Shown here: piece after piece, positions 1 through 15,500 of the stretch
Layout of the letters: each line of letters starts with the position of its first letter
Position numbering within the stretch: the stretch's first letter is position 1
Assembly (NCBI RefSeq): GCF_021462225.1
Contig: NC_061794.1
Location: forward strand, 17,997,784-18,061,783
From: Girardinichthys multiradiatus
Taxonomy: Eukaryota; Chordata; Actinopteri; Cyprinodontiformes; Goodeidae
Length of the DNA: 64,000 nt
Direction of reading: 5' to 3'
The notes under the pieces: model-generated
What the model was told of the DNA's origin: nothing
Database searches by the model: none
The model's input: only the letters and a program-made list of their open reading frames with translations
Translations under genes and position numbers: made by a program

Positions 1-1842
1 GACTTAAGAACCATAGTAACGTGTGTGGTGCATTTCCTGTAGTTATACTATGATAGGATGGACTACACTTGTTCTTACTCAGTGTAAATATCACATTGTC
101 ACTCTCAACGCAAAGCACTGACACATGGTTGGGACTTTAATTATTATATTGTTGTTATATTTTAATATTAGGTATAACTGTCTAAGAAAGTATCATGATG
201 TTTATAACAAGAATGCAAAATCTGTCCCTAAATTGATTTTCCGAGGACTAAATGAAAGACCAGAAACAAACAAACGACAAGAAAACAACCTCATGATGAG
301 ATGTATTGCACAGTCATTGTCTTTATATATCCCCGTGTCAAGTTTGCAGGTTATTAAAGGAGCCAAGCACATAGATTGACGGTGGCAAGAGCAGAGTTTT
401 TAATAATAAATAATAACTTACAGGGAAACTTGCTGGAAGAGCAGGACATGGCGCATGGCAGAGTAACGGGAGAATCTAGCAAAGAACAATGAAAAAAGCA
501 GGAATGTATATACTGAGGCAGGGATGAAAATGACAAAGGAACCAGGCGAAGTAATCAGAGCAGCTGTGGCAGAATGAGAGCAGGGACATTGAGGGAGGGA
601 GACTAATAATGTGGAGGCATTTTGTGTAGTTAAAAAGTGTTTGTGTGTCTCAGACCGACTATTCCTGGATGAAAGGAAATAACAGGGGTCCAGTTCAGCT
701 CAGGAATGAGGAGTTGACAAGAGTAATCAGATTTTGATGGTATAACTGTCACGTAGACCAGTTTGATGTCCTGCAGATATTTTGTTGGTCTAGTATTCCT
801 GGAACTGTGATTGAGAATCAATGTTGGGGATGCCAAAAGTAAATGAGTATGATAAATTCGATTGGTCAAGAGGACCACATACACACCAATGCTTTGTATC
901 TGTATAGAAACGCCCTGTAAGAACTGAAGGAAGGAAACTTCTGGAATTTTTGATGAAGATTTTGTTTTGTGCATTTTAATAAAGTAAAGTTCCTCCCGTG
1001 AAGGCTGGGAAGAGAGAAGACTTTGAGTTTTGTATTAACTGCTTTTAGCTCAGTAGTAAGGCTGCACTCTTCCACAATAAACACAAAGGGAGCTGAACTA
1101 TGACACAAAAGGATGTACAAACCAAAATGGAAAAAGCCTGAAACTTATGTAAGAGAATAAATCAAAATGCATACATGAAGGAAGACACAATACTACTACT
1201 AATAATAATAAAATAAGAAACTAAACGCAAAGGAATAAACTGATGTGGCAAAACCCCAAAGACAATAATAAACAATCAAATATGGCAAGACCTTTTATGA
1301 CAATAGTAAACCCAGAAATAATTAAAAAGGAACACAAAGGAAAACCAACACGCAAACACATGTGGATCATGACGCCCAGAGTTTTTTAAATTCAGGTTGG
1401 GTTAGCTAATTTAATCAACCTCAACCATCTTTTGACCAGATTTAGACACCACCCTTCTTGACTAGATAGACAGTAATACCATCCTTTCCATACCTAGAAA
1501 AGCACAACGATACTTGAGTGTGGACCATAAAAATAAGACTATTTGTTTAGTTTTTGGTCTCTACAGGAGAAAACCTCGGTTTTCATCCTCTGTTGTTTTT
1601 ACAGACTGATGTGAGGTTTTCCATTTGACTTTTAACTGTTAAAAGAGTAATCCAGTAGTTTCTTGAGACATTTGAGAAAATGTGGTTTAGTTGTGAATGC
1701 TTTGATCAGAACCTGGTTGTGACTGCACAGTGTAAAACAAATACACCATCATTTTTAGAAATGATTCATGAATTAAACAAGAAGACATTTTGTACTCATC
1801 ATATTGGCATCATTAAATGAAATGCTGTCATTTCATTCCCAG
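1..1842. other. Piezo intron, no feature seen
   Basis: This stretch is AT-rich and carries no exon I can fit to the Piezo frame and no transposon end I recognise. The short open frames in it look random. The next upstream exon must end with a phase that supplies two bases to the exon at 1843, so it lies left of the window unless it is a very short exon I missed. Confidence 0.5.
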
Positions 1843-4800
1843 CATTAAAGAAAACATTGAAAAGTTGCAGAAAAGGTAAGACTGTCCTGCTTTTTGAGTT
1901 CTGGATTAGTGGATCTTCTAGTTAGTTTCTGACATATAATATTTAACCTTGATGCAATTTCTTGTGAATTATTACGGTTAGGCATATCTGACTGATGAGG
2001 AGCTGTCTGTCAATTATAACCCATGAGTTAATACTGTTTAACTATCTATATAACTAGATTATTGATTAAATCTGATTCACATTCTGTCCCTGAAACCAAT
2101 ATGTTGAGAAGAATTGTGTTTCCCTAAATGGAAATGCTCTGGTTTTTAACAGGCTTTTAAAGGAGCAGACAGGTAATGGTAGGAGTCAGGAGACTCTGGA
2201 CAGCATCGGGCTGCAGACCTCCTCTGAGAAAGGAGCAGAAGAGCAGCAAGAGACAGCACAAGAAGGTAACCACAGTCCCATTTAGAAGAGCGACTTCAAA
2301 TTAGATTTGTGAGGGTCAGGTAGGAGTAGGAAAACTATATATTATAGTCTAAACATCTATAGACTTTCAAACAGCCTTACATCTTATATTCAAACATTTG
2401 TTAGCTGGCAGCACTGCATTCTGTTTTATTTATCATTTACTGTACGCAGGTCTGAGCTTCTGATTGAGCTCTTTAACAGCTGCTGCAGTTTTGTACAGTC
2501 ATTTATTTTAATTTAAATTTTATAGGCTGAAAGAGAGCCAGGACAAAATGTGTTTCATAGCGTTTTGGACTTAATGCATATAAATTGTAATCTCAGACGG
2601 CTGTGTCTGCTATCTGTTTCCCCTAGAAACTGTGCCAAGCAGCCGTGAGGAAAAGTGGGTCATGATTGTGGACCGGGCAAGCCTGCTCATCATCGAGGGG
2701 GTGTCTGGACTCCGCCGGCTCCAGGAGTTAATTTGGAGACTCATGGAGCTCCACAGCCTTAAAATCGTGTCTTCTGGCATCATCTGGGTGTCACTTCAAG
2801 AGGTTGGATTTATGTATAGTTTGTGAATCTTTTTTCAGTATTATTCAGAATGTACCTTCCCAGTTTAAAAACAGTATGATATACAGCACCTTGCAAAATG
2901 CATTTTAACTTCTTCACTTTTTGTCACATCTCCATTAAAAATCTTTATGTTTAATATTGAGATTTTGTATGACAGACAAAAATTGTGTGTAATTGTGAAG
3001 TGGATGGAAAAGGAAACATGGTTTTTAGGGGTTTGTTTTTCAATGTTAAACCTAAAAACTTTTATAAGCTTTAGTTTAACAGCCCATTGAGTTAATACTT
3101 TGTAGAACCACCTTTTGCTCCAATAACAACTCCGGGCTTTCAGGATATGTCTCCACCAACTCTGCACATGGAGAAACAATATATTTTGCCCATTCTTCTT
3201 TGTCAAGTAGCTTAAGCTCTGTCAGTTTAGGTGGAGAGCATATAGGCAGTATTCTTACACATGAATAGGCTTTTTATCTAAATCATTCTGTTGTAGCTTT
3301 GGCTGTATGTTTAGGGTTATTGTCCTGCTGGAAGGTGAACCTCTGCCCCATTCTCAAGTCTTTTGTTGCCTCTGTACGGTCTTCTTCCAGGATCACCCAG
3401 TATTTAGCTGCATCTATTTCCAATCAACTCTAAGCGGCGTTCCTGTCCCTGCTGAAGATAAGCATTCCCATAGCATAATGAGAAGGCAATTGTGGCTCAG
3501 TTGGAAGAATAGTCGTCTTACAATCCGATAGTTGCCCCTGGGCAAGGCACTTAATCTCAAGTTACTTACTGGTCTGAATATTGGTGTATGAATGTGTGTG
3601 TGTTTGTGAGGCGCTATATAGGGTTCAGATCATTTACCATTGACCACTACTGCCACCACCATGTTTCATTTTGGGAGTGGTCTACTCAGGGTGATGTGCA
3701 GTGTTTGGCATATGGATAAATTGGCACTGCTTTAAACTTGCCCTAAACTTTGTCCCTGGCCTGTGTTCCTTGTTCTTCATGATGCTGTTTGTTCACAAAT
3801 GTTCTCTAGAAAACCTCAGAGGCCTTCAACAGCTGTGTTTATGCTAAGATTCTATTATCAACAGGTGGACCCTGTTTATAAGGTAGGTGGCTTCTGAAGG
3901 CAAATGGGTTACCCTTAATTTCATTTTGGGGTCTCATTCTAAGGAGGGCTGAATACAAAAGCACGCCATGGTTTTTGATTTTTATTTGTGAAAATGCCTA
4001 AACTATGCATAATTTACATTACTATATAGACTCATGCACTACTTTGTATTGTATTGTTCCATGCCATAAAATCCAAATAAAATTTAAGTTTGTAGTTGTA
4101 ACGTGCGGGAATGTAGAAACGTCAATACTTTTGCAATACACAATACATTGTGTATTAATGTGTTACAGACAATGAAAAACTATTTGACTGATTTCACTTT
4201 TTTATAGGTTTCACTGATGAACTTCCTGTTTTTGGTCCTGTGGGTGTTTGCACTCCCATTTCCAAGATTACGTCCTTTAGCCTCCAGTATCTCGGCCGTG
4301 TGGGCCTGCATCATGGTGGTCTGCAAGATGTTTTATCAGCTCAAAGTGATCAAACCTCTGGATTACTCCTCCAACTGCACTGCTGTGAGTACATCTCAAG
4401 TCAGTTTACAAGTTTATGTTTTTCTTCAGTGGTCCCCAACTTCTTTATGTTTTACCAAACTTCAATAGATCACAAGCAAAGAAATTTAAAAGTAATGATC
4501 AAATGACCTCTGAAAGGATCCTAACTCAAGGGATGTTTTTACACAGTCTTGAAACAATTAATTAGTACTACTTGTCACAAAGAGTTATTTGACTGAAGCT
4601 TGGGATACAGAATGATCAATCGAAGGATGGTAAATCTCTCGGGTCCTGTGTCAGATTTTTTCTGTGTTTTGATTTCTTTATTTCCCAAAGTCTTGAGACT
4701 CAGACACTTTTCATGTATTGTAAACAGCTTTCTTTTGATCTTCTTTCCTTTCAGTTAAGCACTGATTGGCCAAGCATCAGTTATTAATAAAACTGATCAG

Positions 4801-7800
4801 AGTCATACACTCACCGGCCACTTTATTAGGTACACCTTGCTAGTACCGGGTTGGATCCCCTTTTGCCCTCAAAACTGCCTTAATCCTTCGTGGCATAGAT
4901 TCAACAAGGTGCTGGAAACATTCCTCAGAGAGTTTGGTCCATATTGACATGATAGCATCACACAGATTCTGCAGATTTGTCGGCTGCACATCCATGATGT
5001 GAATCTCCCGTTCCACCACATCCCAAAGGTGATTTATTGGACTGAGATCTGGTGACTGTGGAGCCCATTTGAGTACAGTGAACTCATTGTCATGTTCAAG
5101 AAACTAGTCTTAGATGATTCATGCTTTATGACATGGTGCGTTATCCTGCTGGAAGTAACCATCAGAAGATGGATACACTGTGGTCATAAAGGGATGGACA
5201 TGGTCAACAACAATACTCAAGTAGCCTGTGGCGTTGACACGATGCTCAATTGGTACTAAGAGGCCCAAAGTGTGCCAAGAAAATATCCCCCACACCATTA
5301 CACCACCACCACCAGCCTGAACCATCGATACAAGGCAGGATGGATCCATGCTTTCATGTTGTTGACACCAAATTCTGAACCTACCATCTGAATGTTGCAG
5401 CAGAAATCGAGACTCATCAGACCAGGCAACGTTTTTCCAATCTTCTATTGTCCAAGTTTGGTGAGCCTGTGTGAATTGTACCCTCAGTTTCCTGTTCTTA
5501 GCTGACAGGAGTGGCACCTGGTGTGGTCTTCTGCTGCTGTAGCCTATCCGCCTAAAGGTTCGACTGTTGTGCGTTCAGAGATGCTCTTCTGGATGCCTTG
5601 GTTGTAACGAGTGGTTATTTGAGTTACTGTTGCCTTTCTATCAGCTCAAACCAGTCTGGCCAATCTCCTCTGACCTCTGGCATCAACAAGGCATTTGCGC
5701 CCACAGAACTGGATATTTTCTCTTTTTCGGACCATTGTCTGTAAACCCTAGAGATGGTAGTGCGTGAAAATCCCAGTAGATCAGCAGTTTCTGAAATACT
5801 CAGACCAGCCCGTCTGGCACAAACAACCATTCAAATCATTCAAAGTCACTTAAATCACCTTTCTTCCCCATTCTGATGCTCGGTTTGAACTGCAGCAGAT
5901 CATCTTGACCATGTCTACATGCCTAAAGGCATTGAGTTGCTGCCATGTGATTGGCTGATTAGAAATTTGCTTTAACAAGCAGTTGGACAGGTGTACCTAA
6001 TAAAGTGGCTGGTGAATGTATCTATCAATATTCAATCTGAAGCCTAAATTCTTTGGCTTAATCTCTGCGTTTCTAAGAAAAATGTAGACCTTCAGAAAGC
6101 ATGGAAATTTAATGATTGAGGCTAGGTTTTTGAGATTCCTGATTCAGGACCTGTTTAAAACTATCTGCACAGTACTTACTCTATGTAGGTTGATTTCCTA
6201 TCTTTTTTGTTTTTATCTGTTTGCTGCATTGTAATCTATGATACTGGTAATCAGGACAAGAATACAAGTATGACTGTTCCAAAATAGTTTTTAAAAATCT
6301 TTATTGTTAAAAATGTCTGGGTAAATGTCTTTAGGTGGTCCCTAATGCATCTTTCATGTTTACCTCAAAAGAAAATCTTTCTTTGGTCTGAATATTTTTC
6401 TCGCCATCCTTCCTAAACTTGACCTTGGTATATTAGGGCTTAACAGCCTCCAACAGTTCTGGGCTGGATGATGGAGCAGATTTGAGGGGAAACCTGGTGG
6501 AGCTGCTCAGGAGGTCCATTCTCTATATCGAACCTGTTGACCCGGTCTTCTGGTGTGGAGCTCTGCAAAAGTGCGAGGGGAGAATCCTCCCCTGTCTGAG
6601 GGTGCGATGAGATCTGTATTCAATTAAAGTCTTTGACATTTGTCTGACTTAAAGTTTACCTTTGATAAAAAGTAATAAAATGTTATTGTCAATTTGTTTT
6701 AAAAGGTGGATAGTACCAGAAAGCATGAAAGATATAGGATTTTCAGTATCTTATATTTACATTTAAAGTTTCCTAAAAAGATCCTCTGATGGACTTTTTG
6801 TTTATGTTTTAGAACCATTTGATGGTACTCGGGTTGCTTGTATTCGAGGCGACCGTCCATCGCCACCAGCTCTACTTTCGCCTCCATAACGACCTGAAAC
6901 CTCCTCCATTCAGCACCATCTTCCAGTTCATCACAAGGCAGCACCTAGATCGTGGCGTTCTGCCCTGCATCAAATACTTCATCAACTTCGGCTACTACAA
7001 ATTTGGATTGGAAGTACTGCTTCTAAAATTTCTAATATTCCTTGTTAAGTCTTTGCTTATCTGAACACGTCTGACTTTTTCAATATGCTCACACTTATTC
7101 CTAGATCAGTTTGATTGTGGCAGTAAATGTTATCGGACAGAGGATGGATTTCTACGCCTTCCTCCATTCCTGTGCTTTGATAGCCGTAGTATCTCGGCGG
7201 CGCAGGAAGGCTATAGGAGAGATTTGGCCCAAATATTGCTGCTTTACAGTCGGCCTCATGGTGTTTCAGTATCTGCTCTGCATTGGCATCCCTCCTGCTT
7301 TCTGTGTTGGTATGAAAATGTGTTAAATTGTGTTGGATAATCTGTCATTTTTATCCAGCTCTTGAATAACTACTTACAAAAATGAGATACATAAAAAATA
7401 TATATGTGTCTGCTGTAGTTTTATAGGAAAAAAAACATGATTTTAAAAGATCAACTATTTTATTTAGAATGGACTATATGCATTCATCAATATTAATACC
7501 TTAGTCTGTCATGTAAATATGAAAGATTTAGCCATACAGGCTAATGTCTTTCTCAATGTTCTCCCAGGATTGTGGTCTACACTGTTACTTATGTGTCTAA
7601 AATGCTAACTTTTTAACTTGTATTTTATGTTGTGAGTCTATTATTACACCCATATACTTAGAATATTATAATGCTGACAGTCTTTCTTCTGCTCCTATCT
7701 GAATCTGCGTCTCTATTAAAATAGATCTCTAGACTAAAAGAACATAAAGCTTTATTAATTTAAGTTGTGCACATAAATTATAAAGCTATGCATCTATACA

Positions 7801-9567
7801 GTAACATGAGGTGGAAAAACTTCAAGAAAATCACTGATATGCAGACTGAAACACAGAGGATCAAATGTTGAACCCTGGGGTACACCAACATTACGTTCAA
7901 ACATTTCAGGAAATTTGTCATCAAATTGTTTTCTGTCACTCAGATATAATTGTATTCATTTGATTGCATGAGCTACACAATTTACATTCTGATAAACATC
8001 CTTGTGTTAATCTCTTCTGGTATGTTTTGGCAGATTACCCCTGGAGAACAGCAGCTCAGCCTTTGAGCTCTAATGTCATAAAGTGGTTTTACCTGCCAGA
8101 CTTTGCAATGAGACCCAATCCATCCTTTATTTTCTGTGAGTATTTCTTACCCTCTCCTTCCTTTATTTTTACTGTTTTGATACACTACTCCTGACCTTTA
8201 CCTCTGTCCATATCCCTGCAGATGACCACCTCCTGCTGCTGTGCTCGTCTATGCAGTGGCAGGTTTTTGTGGAGGAGAACAGGGCCGCTGTGCGACTTCT
8301 GGCTGGAGACAACGTCGAGATCAGCCGCAGTTTGGATCCATGTTCTTTCAACCAGTTCATACCAGTTGACAACTTCCTTCACTGCAGGTTGGGATCATTA
8401 TTTTTCTGCTTTGTGTGAATCTTTTAACAATGATGTCTCGTCTTATAGTTCTGATGTTAGTTATGATCAAAAAATAAAAATAAATACCATACTGGCTCTA
8501 GAAAATGTCCGGTTGCCATTTCTGTTGTTGCTCCTTGTGTTTCTGTTTATTTTCTCTGATAAGAATCTTAAAATTTTTTTCAACTTCTTTTGAATGAAAT
8601 TATCTTTAAATACATCTTATTTGTGCTTGTTTTGGTTAGAAAGCTACGTCAGCCTATAGTTTTCATGTCTTATGTCTCATTTTAGCTTTCATTTTTTAAT
8701 GAATCTTTTTATTTTTTTAAGTGTTGAGTTGTTTAATTTTTTGTTGCATTAGTTTGTTATGATTTTGCTGTTTTTTAAAATCTCATTTGGAGTTGGGTCT
8801 TTACAGAGTAATGATCAAGATAGTCTAAATTACACATATGAATGCTCTTGAGTTAAATTAATAGTAATTCTGCATAAGCAGCAGTGTTTGCTGTTGGGAT
8901 TATTTCTGCTTTCCTTTTGTTTACTTTCTGATGTGAACAGAATAATCAACCATCAGCCAAGATATGTGTGATTACGTTAGGGTATTTATTCTCTAATGCA
9001 AATTTGTCTGAATTGTTTTCAAAGGGAAAACCTCTGTCTGTGTTTTGTCCCCAGGTCGTACCTGGACATGGTGAAGGTGTTTGTTTTCAGCTACTTCTTC
9101 TGGCTGGTCCTCTGCCTCATCTTCATCACAGGTACCACACGGATCAACATCTTCTGCCTCGGCTACCTGGTGGCCTGTTTCTACTTCATGCTGTTTGGTG
9201 GCAGCGTCCTAATGCAACCGGTCAGATACATCCTACGCCTGTGGGACTGGCTCATCGCCTACACCTGCTTTGTGATCACCATGAAAAACGTCCTGTCTGT
9301 AAGTTGCAAAACAATACAAAGGTGAAAATTCTGAGTTGTACTGAAATATTTGGACCCAAGAGACTTTTTTTAAAAGACAAAAACACTATAGCAATGAACA
9401 ATTTCAGACATGCAGCTCATTATTTTCAGATTTTTTAGCAGGCTCTGCCCCATTTCTCTGTTTCCTTCAGCTTGGTGCTTGTGCGTATCTGGACAGCCTA
9501 TTGAAGAACAGCTGCTGGTTAATTCAGGCCTTCAGCATGTTCTGCACGATCAAAGGCTACGATGTCC
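1843..9567 (+). CDS. piezo1: Piezo exons, block 1: central blade transmembrane repeats
   Basis: Exons: 1843-1875, 2153-2265, 2627-2802, 4208-4384, 6437-6601, 6813-7013, 7105-7309, 8034-8135, 8222-8387, 9055-9298 and 9471-9567. The first two are short and hydrophilic (a Q/E-rich cytosolic linker) and are the least certain, accepted on phase and splice sites only. From 2627 the translation follows mammalian PIEZO1 closely: [48 protein letters not shown] and [16 protein letters not shown] are recognisable blade segments. Each repeat packs membrane helices that form the curved arm sensing bilayer tension. The donor after 2802 is a weak GT (gttgga). All other junctions in this block are ordinary. 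Confidence 0.88.
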
Positions 9568-12500
9568 GTAAGTGTGTGCTGTAATTAGACATGCTATTCT
9601 TGTATTTGTATTCCATGTCTGGAGGGATGGAAAAACAAAAATGATTGAAAATACCTCTCTAATGTTTGCAGCAAATAAACATGAACTCTCTGACTGTGCA
9701 GTGCCCTGCATACAAATTCAGTGTCCTTTACTTTTTCACACTTTTTTACGTCATAAACACAAACCCTATTGTACTTTATTGAGACTTTATCTGATAGACC
9801 AACAGAAACCAGTGCATTATTGTGAAGAGGAAGGAAATAATCCATTGTTTTAAAGATTGTTCTTTACAAATAGAATCTAAAAGTGTAATCAACAAATGTA
9901 TTCAGCCCACCATTTTTCACAATAGGAACTCTGTGTTCAGAATGATGTTCAGTGTTACTTTTCCATCACACATAAAGTTTGGATGCAATTCAAAAAGTTC
10001 AGTTTTGGTCTCATCTGACTATACCACCTCATCCACATTTTTGCTGTGCTTCTGTTACCCGCCTAGTGGACTTCTTACAAAATGTGGAAAGGTTTAGGGG
10101 GTTTGAATACCTTTGCTAGGCACTAAATATAATTGTATCTGAACTTCAGAATATGGCTCGGTGTTATTAGAATGACTTGGATGAATTTAAACTGAATCCT
10201 AGATTCTACAGTCAAAATCAGGATATTATTGAAAAGATCATTAATTTCTGTAACAAATTTCACTAAGTGAAACACAGATTAAATACACACAGACTGATGT
10301 TTTCAAGCCTTTATTTCTGTTAATTATGAGGATATTCTGCTTACAGCTAATGAGAACACATTTAATATTAGAATTTTGCATTTGATCAATAAAAAAATTA
10401 AATTTTTATAATAAATGTGGGCTTACTGAAAATTATGTTTAATACCTGCTTAATTTAATTTTAATCTGACAAACCACATATTTAAATGTATTAAATATGA
10501 CCGTATATAACTGGATTTGAACCTGTTTGTGCCTTGAGACGACATTCAGTGTTTAAACTGTGAAATAGGAAGAAAATAACTTCTAATTAGATTAGGTCTG
10601 TAATATTAAACAATTATTTCTAAATCCTTTTCTGGTTTTGTGCATCTCAGCTGAGCCTACTGATGAGTGTGAGCTGCCAGAAGGTGAGGCCGGCATCGTC
10701 TGGGATGCAATATGCTTCATCGTCCTCCTGGCACAGAGGAGGGTCTTTCTCAGCTACTATTTCCTCTACGTGGTGTCCGATCTCAAGTCCGCTAAGATAT
10801 TGGCATCGAGGTCTGTTCTCCAGTTTGCCACTAATAAAACTTTTATGGAGAAATTTACAACCTTTCAACATAAGAGGGTAGAACAGAAACTTTAGTTTGG
10901 TACTTGAAGCGATTTGATAGACACTTTAGATTCATTATAAGTCTCGTTATAAAATAGGCGACGGAAATGTTCCGTTCCAGCAGCCTGAAATAGAAACTGT
11001 TTCCAAGACTATTTTAAAGCACTATATCAAAGTTCATTTATAACCCTTAATTACCCCAGCTAGCTAGTTGCCTCTATGTTTTTCTGCACATTTAAGATAC
11101 ACCTAAATTATTACTGGAAATGTAACACTAGGTTTTACTGCAGCCTGATGAACAGTGAAGACATGAAATTATGTAGAAATAATTAACTGTGACTTATCAA
11201 TGTGTGAACCTCAGAAAACCAACCAGTTTCTTCTTAAAAGGTATAAAAAGAACTACAAAAAAATACAATAGTGAGCTTTTAAGCCAGTAAAAAACTCAGG
11301 CAGGTCAGTAGAATACAATGATGCCAACAACACCTAAATAGGTGTTAATTTCTCTGCATCTCTCTAAGGGGTGCTGAGCTGTTTGAGGCCAAAGTGAAGA
11401 AGCAAGTTGCAGCCAGACTGAAGATGGAGCAGAAATCTGTCGAGGCACTCAAGAGACAGTAAGGCTGAACAGGAAAAGTCTATCAGTCAGTTAATGGATC
11501 CAGTTTAGAATGATGACTGGCTTATTTCCCCTCTATTTCCATTTTTATCTTCTCTTAAAAGAGTAAACAGAGAGTATAAACTTTTCCCCACTCTCTCTGT
11601 AGGATGGAGAAGATTAAATCCAAACAGAAGGGTCCTCCTGCTGCATCGGACCTAGCTGTACCCCCAGCAGATCAGGAGCAGGCGACACTAGGTACTGCAC
11701 GTTTAGATATTTTATATTTTCATATTTCATATTTTAGAGTTGAAAATAAGCAAATGACCAGATGAGGTGTTTATTTCCAGATGACGAGGAGAAGGCAATG
11801 AGAGATGGAGGAAAATGGTGGAAGCCTTGGGTCTCTCGGCCTGGAGGTGAGTGGCGAAATTAAGCGATGAAACACAGAAGGGTGAGGAAATCCTTCAAAA
11901 ACACAAGCAGATGATTTTGAGAAGATAAAGTATTTAGTCCTCCTAAACTATTTCACATTTTGTCATATTACAACCATGACCTTCAGTGTCATTTAACTAA
12001 AATGAACGTCTCTTTTTGCGACACAGTGTAGTGCGTAATTGTTAAGTGGAAGAAAAATTATGTATGTGATACTCACAAATAAAAATCTAAAAAGTGTAGC
12101 CTACATTTTTATTCAGTTACCTTTTACTTTGATACCATTAAACAAAATCCTGTGTGACCAATTGCATTCTGAAGTCACCTAATTGGTAAATAGAGGGGCC
12201 TTTATTGATGAGTGGAAGGAAGAAAGCCATTGTTGAAAGATGTCCCTATGTGCAGTTTGCAGCCAGACCAAAATCAAACTTTCTGGCCCACATTCAAAAC
12301 ACTATATCGTGGTCAAACACTGCTCATCATCCTGCAGGCATCACATTTCCACAGTGAAGCATGATGGTGGCAGCATCATGCTGTAGGAATGCTCTTCGTC
12401 AGCAGGAAGAAAGGTAGCTGGTCAGAGTTCATAGGAAGATGGATGGAGCTAAATAGAAGAATGCTGGAAGAGAACATGTTAGATCCTGCAAAAGTATCCG

Positions 12501-15500
12501 TTTTTTCCCCACTTTATAATTGTTTCTTACTTTGTATTGGTCTTTCAAATAAAACCCATAAAAGACATTGAAACACATTGAGTGTCTGGTTGTAATGTGA
12601 CAAAATGTGAAAAATCAGAGTATGAATACTTTTTACATTTATATTTGTATGAATAATTTTTAATAAGACACTGTAAAATTTCCAAACATTTTTACTTGCT
12701 TTTTCCTATCAGACAGTTGGTTTAAGACTGAGCCCAACTATAAACTACAATACAATGAAACATGGAGATAATGCATAATGTTCTGTTTTCTGACTGCTGA
12801 GCTGTTGCAGCAGAGAATCATTTATGTGAAGTTGCTTTTTCCAGAGGCTCTTCCTCTGCATAATGACAGCGTTGACCTTGGTATTTAACACAGTGGAGAA
12901 CAATTGCGGCTACCACCTGTTTGAGAGCGACAGCGAGGAGGAGGAGGAGGAAGAAGTTACACAGATGAAAGAGGAGGAAGAACCACCAAAGAAGAAATCT
13001 GCTCTCCAGGTGAGCTGAGGCAAAAACAGCAAGCAGATAAAGCAAAGTTACATTTGGTTTTTACAGGCTGTTGCACATTGACATAAAGGGTTTTCTTGTG
13101 AAAGGAAACAGAAAGTATAATTTTTCCTAAATCAGTAAACCACATGTTTATGTTCCAGTGGGCATATAATGCCTGGACTACCAGCTCCAAATCAGCTCTG
13201 AAGGATCTAAAGAAAGAAAGGAAAAAGATAAAGAAAGATGAGAAGAAGAGGGCAAAGACAGAACTGCAGAAGCAGCAGGGTGAGACATAAAGAAGTCACG
13301 TTACTCATGAATTACCAAAAGACTGTGGACTTAAAAAATAAAGCAAAAGATGCAAACTGTATTTTTAGGTATTGACAGAACCAATTCCAGTGAAGACGAA
13401 CTGGATGAAAGTGCTATGGAGGAGGAAGGAGAGGAGGAAAGAGGTAAACATACCTGAGAGAGGAGCTATTAAAATCAAACAGACAGTTGTAACACCGAAT
13501 CATTCCCATGTCTTGTTCCTCTCCTACAGAAAACATCCTGCAGCGCATCCTGAACATGTTGAAGTTTAGCTGGGTGTTTCTGCAGTCTCTTGTTGACGAT
13601 TTGACGGACGGTCTGAATGCGTTCTGTAAAGACAGCCTGGACATTTCCAAAGTGCTGCGATTAGAGCGAGCATTACTCAACCAGCAGCAAAAGAAGGTGA
13701 GATGACAAGACATAAACCTGATTACTGTAAAGTGACAAAACCTTTTCTACACACCTGATAGTATTTTACTTCTTCAATCATGGTGCTGTAGAACCGAAGA
13801 ACAAGCTCCTTCACAGTGAACTACTCAAGTGATTTTTGAAGGCATACATATTATTTTTACAACTTCACCTTTTTCTGTTATGTTGTGGCTGGTAGCGCAA
13901 GACAGTAATAATCATGTCTAGAATAATAATACAAAAAAGTGTAAAAGAAGAAAGTGAGCAGAAGTTAGCAGGGAACTCTGGCAAATGTTGCTGAAACAAA
14001 ACAATGGACATTTAAAAAGCAAGCAGTGATACCAAAGTCTGCAGCATAAATTGGAGTTCATAAAGTGAATATTCATACATTGATATATTCAGACAGGAGG
14101 AGGAAAAAGGGAGAACTGTTGTCTGGGTGCAGTAATTTGGAGATCTGACAAACCGGTACTCTACGAAGGGATTTCCAGTGTGTTCGTAAATCGTTAATTT
14201 CTCTAGGTATAAATGAATAAAACCCTTTCAGCACTCAGATAGGTGATGTAATTTCTGATCTAGTTGTGACCAACATTGTTACTCTGATGCCAGCAATCTC
14301 GTTTTTCCCAGCAACTGTTTTATTACACTAATCATCCTTATATCAGCCAGCCCTGCAGGGATCTTGTAAGTCTAATTTTTCTACAAATAACTGTTTTGTT
14401 CTTTATTCCTGAGGGTTCAACTCCCCTACAATAGTACATGTCAAAACAATATTTTGAGGACACCGGTCTGCCACTCTGCTCAAACTCAATGATGAGAAAC
14501 ATTAGACAATGCGAAAAATAATGTGCTGCAGCTGATGTCTGGAGACAGCAGTGGATTTTTTTTACTGACAGAGGACACATAAAAGTTAATACAACAGTAA
14601 AATAATGCATTTTCTTACCTAATAAATTAAATGCTAGCAAACAACATCCACAGTCATCTCTATGGTCAGGCTTCTATCTGTCGTAACCTTGCCATGAACT
14701 GTTTGTGTTTCCATCCCAAAGCCTCAGGTTATTTCTGCTCTTAAAGCCAAGTTTCTAACTGTTTAATGAACCTGGGACATTAAGTGTTTCCAACATAGAG
14801 TCACCTATCTACTTTTGTGAAGCACTCATGTTCCCTGTATAGGATATCTTTAGGGAAAAGTAAGAGTGCCCAATCCATCTTTGTTCTGTGTTGCCAATAA
14901 GTGGCTATACATTAATTCAACATTTATTCTTTAGAAAGGTGTTTATGTCAAACAAACAATCTGTTTTTTGTTTACAGCGATTCCAGATGGTGCAGCATAT
15001 GCGAAGACAACTTCCACACATGAGCATGCATGTCTGTTTTTCCGGGCATGCCTCAAAAGGCTGTTTTTTTTATCAGAAAAGGGCCTTTGGAAATTGATTA
15101 ATTATGTGATTTGAAAAAACAATCCTAAGACCAATTTTTGTTCAGTTGTGTTTCATACCTAATGCTTTATGTTTCTGTCTTTAAATCTGCTATAGGTTCT
15201 GCTAGTTTATCCATGGTAATGTCCCTTGGTGTTTCTGTATTTCTGTAGGGAAAAGAAGTGAGTCAGGAGAGCGTGAAGCAGTTTTATGAGACCTGGATAT
15301 CCCGCCAAAACACATTGTCATCTGAGGAAGGTTTAGATGCTCTGTCTCCTCTAACCCCGCCTGCCGTCCCCTCCTCTCATCATGTCTATGCAAAGCTTAA
15401 AAACCAAGCCTCCAAAATATCATGGGGCAGCAGCTTCTCCAGGTAAACTTCTGGAAACAGTCTCATTTTTAAAATCTGTACTTCTCTTGTATTTATATTT

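Noticed and set aside
7111..7326. Reading the Piezo exon through to 7326
   Set aside because: The open frame continues past the true donor at 7310; splicing after 7309 is needed to join DYPWR in the next exon.
14338..14640. 100-codon minus-strand open frame in a Piezo intron
   Set aside because: No recognisable domain, no splice partners and opposite to the host gene; consistent with chance.
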